In this document: piece by piece, positions 40,936 to 43,459 of the stretch
How the letters are laid out: every line of letters begins with the position of its first letter
How positions within the stretch are numbered: the stretch's first letter is position 1
From: CAADGL01 sp964643885
GTDB lineage: Bacteria; Planctomycetota; Phycisphaerae; UBA1845; Fen-1342
Reading direction: 5' to 3'
Assembly (NCBI GenBank): GCA_964643885.1
Contig: CAZXUI010000034.1
Location: forward strand, 1 to 43,459
Length of the DNA: 43,459 nucleotides
Notes under the pieces: generated by a model
Told to the model about the DNA's origin: nothing
What the model saw: only the letters and a program-made list of their open reading frames with translations
Databases searched by the model: none
Made by a program: the position numbers and the translations under genes

Positions 40936-41598
40936 ATGAGCGATCGCCGGGTGGAAGAGTTGATTCGCTGCGTGGTCGAGCTGGACGACCTGCTCGCGAC
41001 TCCGTCGGCCGATTCTCGCATTATCGGGCCTGGCCGCAGATCGACGAGCGCCGCCCGTTGGATCGGGTCGCTCGCGGTCCCGGTCGCGGCGGCGCTGGCC
41101 TGGGCGTTCCTGCTTCCGTCGGAGCCGCAGATGGGCGTGGCCCGCGGAGCGGACGCTCCGGAGCTGCTGATCGACCACCTTGTGCACGCCGACGACAGCG
41201 AGAGCGTGGTGACGACCTTTCGGCCGTGCGCCGATGAGGAAGCGTACGCGATCGTGCTGCTGCGGGCGTGGAATGACGAGTGTCAGTGCCTGATGTGGCG
41301 GCTGTATGAGTTTGCGGACGGCACGGCGTTGGCACGGCTGAACGCGGGCGAGGACCTGCGCGTGCCGATCGACGCCGCGGGCGCGCCGTCGATCGAGCAG
41401 GCAGTGCTCTTTGCGATCGCACGCAGCCGCGACGACCTGCCTGACGAGCCGGGGGAAACCGAGGAGCTGCTCGAGTGCCTCAACAATGAAGCGCCCCCGA
41501 CGCTGCCCGGACAGCCGGACGGCGTCTGCGCGTCGGCGCTCAGTTCCTGCCTTCCGAGCGTGGTCCGCGTGCACGGACCGAGCGTCGTGCCGCCCTGA
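40936..41598 (+). CDS. Single-pass membrane protein, possible anti-sigma partner
   Basis: The 220-residue product has an N-terminal cytosolic segment (MSDRRVEELIRCVVELDDLLA), one membrane helix (WIGSLAVPVAAALAWAFLL, about 42-60) and an exported domain of about 155 residues containing six cysteines, including CQC. The size, topology and position behind a sigma gene fit an anti-sigma factor, but the classic H-x3-C-x2-C motif is absent, so this is inference from context. GAGGAG lies about 11 bp before the ATG. The frame is open further upstream into the sigma gene, but an overlap that long is unlikely. Confidence 0.7.
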   Translation: MSDRRVEELIRCVVELDDLLATPSADSRIIGPGRRSTSAARWIGSLAVPVAAALAWAFLLPSEPQMGVARGADAPELLIDHLVHADDSESVVTTFRPCADEEAYAIVLLRAWNDECQCLMWRLYEFADGTALARLNAGEDLRVPIDAAGAPSIEQAVLFAIARSRDDLPDEPGETEELLECLNNEAPPTLPGQPDGVCASALSSCLPSVVRVHGPSVVPP

Positions 41599-41639
41599 TG
41601 CGGCGCTGCGAGGGAGTTTTCAGCGATCTGGCGGGATTA

Positions 41640-42008
41640 CTACCGAGATTCGGCCAGTCTCGGCATCGTGACCGCGGCCGCCGCGGCCGTGTTGTTTTCG
41701 CCGGCCGCGTCGGCATCCATCGGTGAATCGATCAGCTTCTGGCGCATGAGGCGGCCGACCTTGAATTTGACCGTGCGCTTCCCGGGCACACGGACCTTCT
41801 CCATGGTCTTGGGGTTCTGGGCGATGCGAGCGGCGCGTGTGCGGAGCTCGAATACGCCGAAGTCGCGGAACTCCAGACGGTTGCCGAGCCCGAGCTCGGT
41901 GACGATGTCGTCCAGGAAGCTCTGAATTATCTTCTTGACGACGACACGCTTCTGACCGGTCTGCTCCGCGATCCGATCGACCAGATCTTTCTTGGTAATC
42001 GTCTTCAT
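41640..42008 (-). CDS. HU/IHF-family DNA-binding protein
   Basis: The 122-residue protein begins MKTITKKDLVDRIAEQTGQKRVVVKKIIQSF and keeps the family core: EFRDFGVFELRTRAARIAQNPKT, then the DNA-contacting arm and VRVPGKRTVKFKVGRLMRQKL. HU is normally about 90 residues; here an extra C-terminal tail of about 27 residues (DSPMDADAAGENNTAAAAAV...) is acidic and Ala-rich. It would bend and compact chromosomal DNA as a dimer. The gene follows lon on the same strand but has its own promoter candidate (42124-42152). The HU or IHF subgroup cannot be fixed from sequence. Confidence 0.9.
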   Translation of the reverse strand: MKTITKKDLVDRIAEQTGQKRVVVKKIIQSFLDDIVTELGLGNRLEFRDFGVFELRTRAARIAQNPKTMEKVRVPGKRTVKFKVGRLMRQKLIDSPMDADAAGENNTAAAAAVTMPRLAESR

Positions 42009-42123
42009 CGCGTTCCCCAGAACTCCGCCGCCCGGCGGACGACGTGACTGCCTGTCGGTGCGCCTTGACCGGCCACGAGCAGAGTCAGACTGCTACCCGG
42101 TTATCACCGACCACCGAGCGATC

Positions 42124-42152
42124 ATTCTACGCCAAGGGCGGGGGCGGTTCAA
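42124..42152 (-). promoter_or_regulatory. Candidate promoter of the HU-family gene
   Basis: Minus strand: -35 TTGAAC (42152-42147, 4/6), 17-bp spacer, -10 TAGAAT (42129-42124, 5/6). Predicted leader is about 108 nt. Confidence 0.55.
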
Positions 42153-42264
42153 GCGGAATTGCAGATGGCGAAAAGAGTTATGGTTCGCCCCGGGCGGCCT
42201 GGCGGGGGCGATTCCGGCCGCCCGGACGGCTCCGTTCCGGACGGCTCCGCCTGGGGGGCGGCCA

Positions 42265-43459
42265 TCAACCCGCGCGGGAGGCCGCGCGGCGTGGCCTCTT
42301 CGCGCCCTTGCGGGCGCGGGAGCGGCCGGCGTCGGATCGGGCGGACTTGCCCCGCGTGCCGCCGGCGGTGGCCGGCTTTTCGATAGCGGCGTCCAGGACC
42401 TGCTCGGCCCGTTCGGCGAAGACGAAGCGGAGGTCGTCGCGGACGTTCCTGGGTACGTCGTGAAGGTCGGGCTCATTCCGGGCGGGCAGAACGACGGTCC
42501 GAATGCCGGCCCGATGGGCGGCCAGGATCTTTTCCTTGATCCCGCCGACCGGCAGCACGAGTCCGCGGAGGGTGATCTCGCCCGTCATGGCGACTCGCGG
42601 GTCGGCCGGCCGGCCGGTGAGCAGGGAATAGAGGGCGGTCAGCATGGCGACGCCGGCGGAGGGGCCGTCCTTGGGGACGGCACCGGCGGGGACGTGGACG
42701 TGGATGTCGATGTTGGCCAGGCCGCTCATCTTCAGCTTCCAGTCGTGGGCGCGGGCGCGGAGGAGCGACATGGCGGCCTGCGTGGATTCGCGCATGACTT
42801 CGCCGATCTGGCCGGTGAGCGTGAAGCCGCCGCGGCCTTCCATGGCGGTGGCCTCGACGAAGATGATCTCGCCGCCGACGGGCGTGTAGGCCAGGCCGGT
42901 GGCGACGCCGATCTCGCCCTCGCGGGCGGCCACCTCGGGCTCGAAGCGGCGTGGGCCGAGCAGATCGATGAGCAGTTCGGCGTCGACCTGGTCGGGCAGT
43001 TTTTCGCTGCGGGCGGCCCGTGCGGCAAGGCCGCGGAAGATGGAGCCGATGTTGCGCTCGAGGTTTCGCACGCCGGCCTCGCGCGTGTATCCCTCGATCA
43101 CGCGGCGGAGCGTCTCCGTGTCGAGCTCGATCTTCGTGTCGGCCAGGCCGTTTCGTTCGCGTTGCCGCGGGACGAGATAGCGGCGGGCGATCTCGAGCTT
43201 TTCGTCGGTGGTGTAGCCGGGCAGATCGATGACCTCCATGCGGTCGCGCAGGGCGGGCGCGACCGGGTCCATGTAGTTGGCGGTGCCGATGAAGAGCGCC
43301 TGCGAGAGGTCGAAGGGCACGGCCAGGTAGTGGTCGGTGAAGCTGTGGTTCTGCTCGGGGTCGAGCACTTCGAGCAGGGCGGAGGCGGGATCGCCGCGGA
43401 AATCCGCTCTGAGCTTGTCCATCTCGTCGAGCATGCTGACGGGGTTGCGCGAGCCTGCC
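42265..43459 (-). CDS. lon: ATP-dependent protease Lon (C-terminal part; 5' end beyond window)
   Basis: The open frame runs off the right edge; 398 residues are visible. It starts inside the AAA+ domain with NPVSMLDEMDKL (Walker B) and continues through FIGTANYMDPVAPALRDRMEVIDLPGYT (sensor 1 and arginine finger) and GVRNLERNIGSIFRGLA (sensor 2). The serine/lysine protease domain follows: catalytic Ser in PKDGPSAGVAM and Lys in GGIKEKILAAHRAGI. The C-terminal 40 residues are a basic tail (GRSRARKGAKRPRR). Lon degrades misfolded and regulatory proteins in the cytosol. HU lies 256 bp downstream on the same strand. Confidence 0.95.
   Translation of the reverse strand, partial: AGSRNPVSMLDEMDKLRADFRGDPASALLEVLDPEQNHSFTDHYLAVPFDLSQALFIGTANYMDPVAPALRDRMEVIDLPGYTTDEKLEIARRYLVPRQRERNGLADTKIELDTETLRRVIEGYTREAGVRNLERNIGSIFRGLAARAARSEKLPDQVDAELLIDLLGPRRFEPEVAAREGEIGVATGLAYTPVGGEIIFVEATAMEGRGGFTLTGQIGEVMRESTQAAMSLLRARAHDWKLKMSGLANIDIHVHVPAGAVPKDGPSAGVAMLTALYSLLTGRPADPRVAMTGEITLRGLVLPVGGIKEKILAAHRAGIRTVVLPARNEPDLHDVPRNVRDDLRFVFAERAEQVLDAAIEKPATAGGTRGKSARSDAGRSRARKGAKRPRRAASRAG

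Overview
The window is a high-GC scaffold segment with two 100-base runs of N (9012-9111 and 34969-35068). Its gene content points to a member of the Planctomycetota, most likely a Phycisphaerae-like lineage, probably from a metagenome assembly. The indicators are three secreted proteins ending in dockerin-like modules, a Ser/Thr kinase genetically coupled to an ECF sigma factor, a sulfatase-superfamily enzyme, FG-GAP propeller proteins and intergenic spaces packed with short palindromic repeats. This placement is inferred from gene families; no rRNA is present to confirm it.

Layout. 1-430: tandem and palindromic repeats, no gene. 432-2102 (-): a tiny lipoprotein and a secreted charged protein. 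2253-8494 (+): housekeeping genes gph, pepA, folE and ppdK. 8511-13950 (-): an FG-GAP secreted protein followed by an overlapping HlyD/ATPase/ABC-2 permease exporter operon, with one assembly gap in the permease. 14045-18236 (-): murG, a trans-polyprenyl diphosphate synthase, a double-domain universal stress protein and pyrD. 18408-21567 (+): a HEAT-like protein and an overlapping membrane protein of unknown role, then gcvT. Two copies of a dispersed repeat flank gcvT, and one of them carries a 131-bp MITE-like insertion with a 4-bp target duplication. 22022-23344 (-): a lactonase-fold propeller with a dockerin-like tail. 23561-29049 (-): a compact four-gene cluster (KAS III-like enzyme, membrane methyltransferase, sulfatase-superfamily enzyme, GT-C-like membrane protein), preceded by a PLP-dependent decarboxylase with its own promoter candidate. 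31260-31679 (+): a small dockerin-tailed secreted protein. 32114-35433 (-): a kinase with an apparent zinc-binding anti-sigma motif, overlapping its ECF sigma gene. 35741-37144 (+): an FG-GAP/dockerin protein. 37350-40080 (-): an SH3 protein, a tiny lipoprotein and a CsgG-like lipoprotein. 40265-41598 (+): a second sigma factor with a membrane partner. 41640-43459 (-): HU and the C-terminal part of Lon.

Most distinctive features. (1) The kinase carries an in-frame array of 33-bp (11-residue) repeats between the beta-3 lysine and the alpha-C helix of its N-lobe. The repeat belongs to a palindromic family that also lies in intergenic DNA just downstream of the sigma gene. (2) The same kinase polypeptide begins with an H-x3-C-x2-C motif, and its stop codon overlaps the GTG start of the ECF sigma gene, suggesting a kinase/anti-sigma fusion acting directly on that sigma factor. 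(3) The MITE-like insertion has an identifiable empty-site paralog 1.4 kb away. (4) The KAS III-like enzyme and the sulfatase-superfamily enzyme of the four-gene cluster both have altered catalytic residues, suggesting an unusual lipid or envelope-glycan modification pathway. (5) Two tiny lipoproteins 38 kb apart are paralogs with their lipidation cysteine at the same residue.
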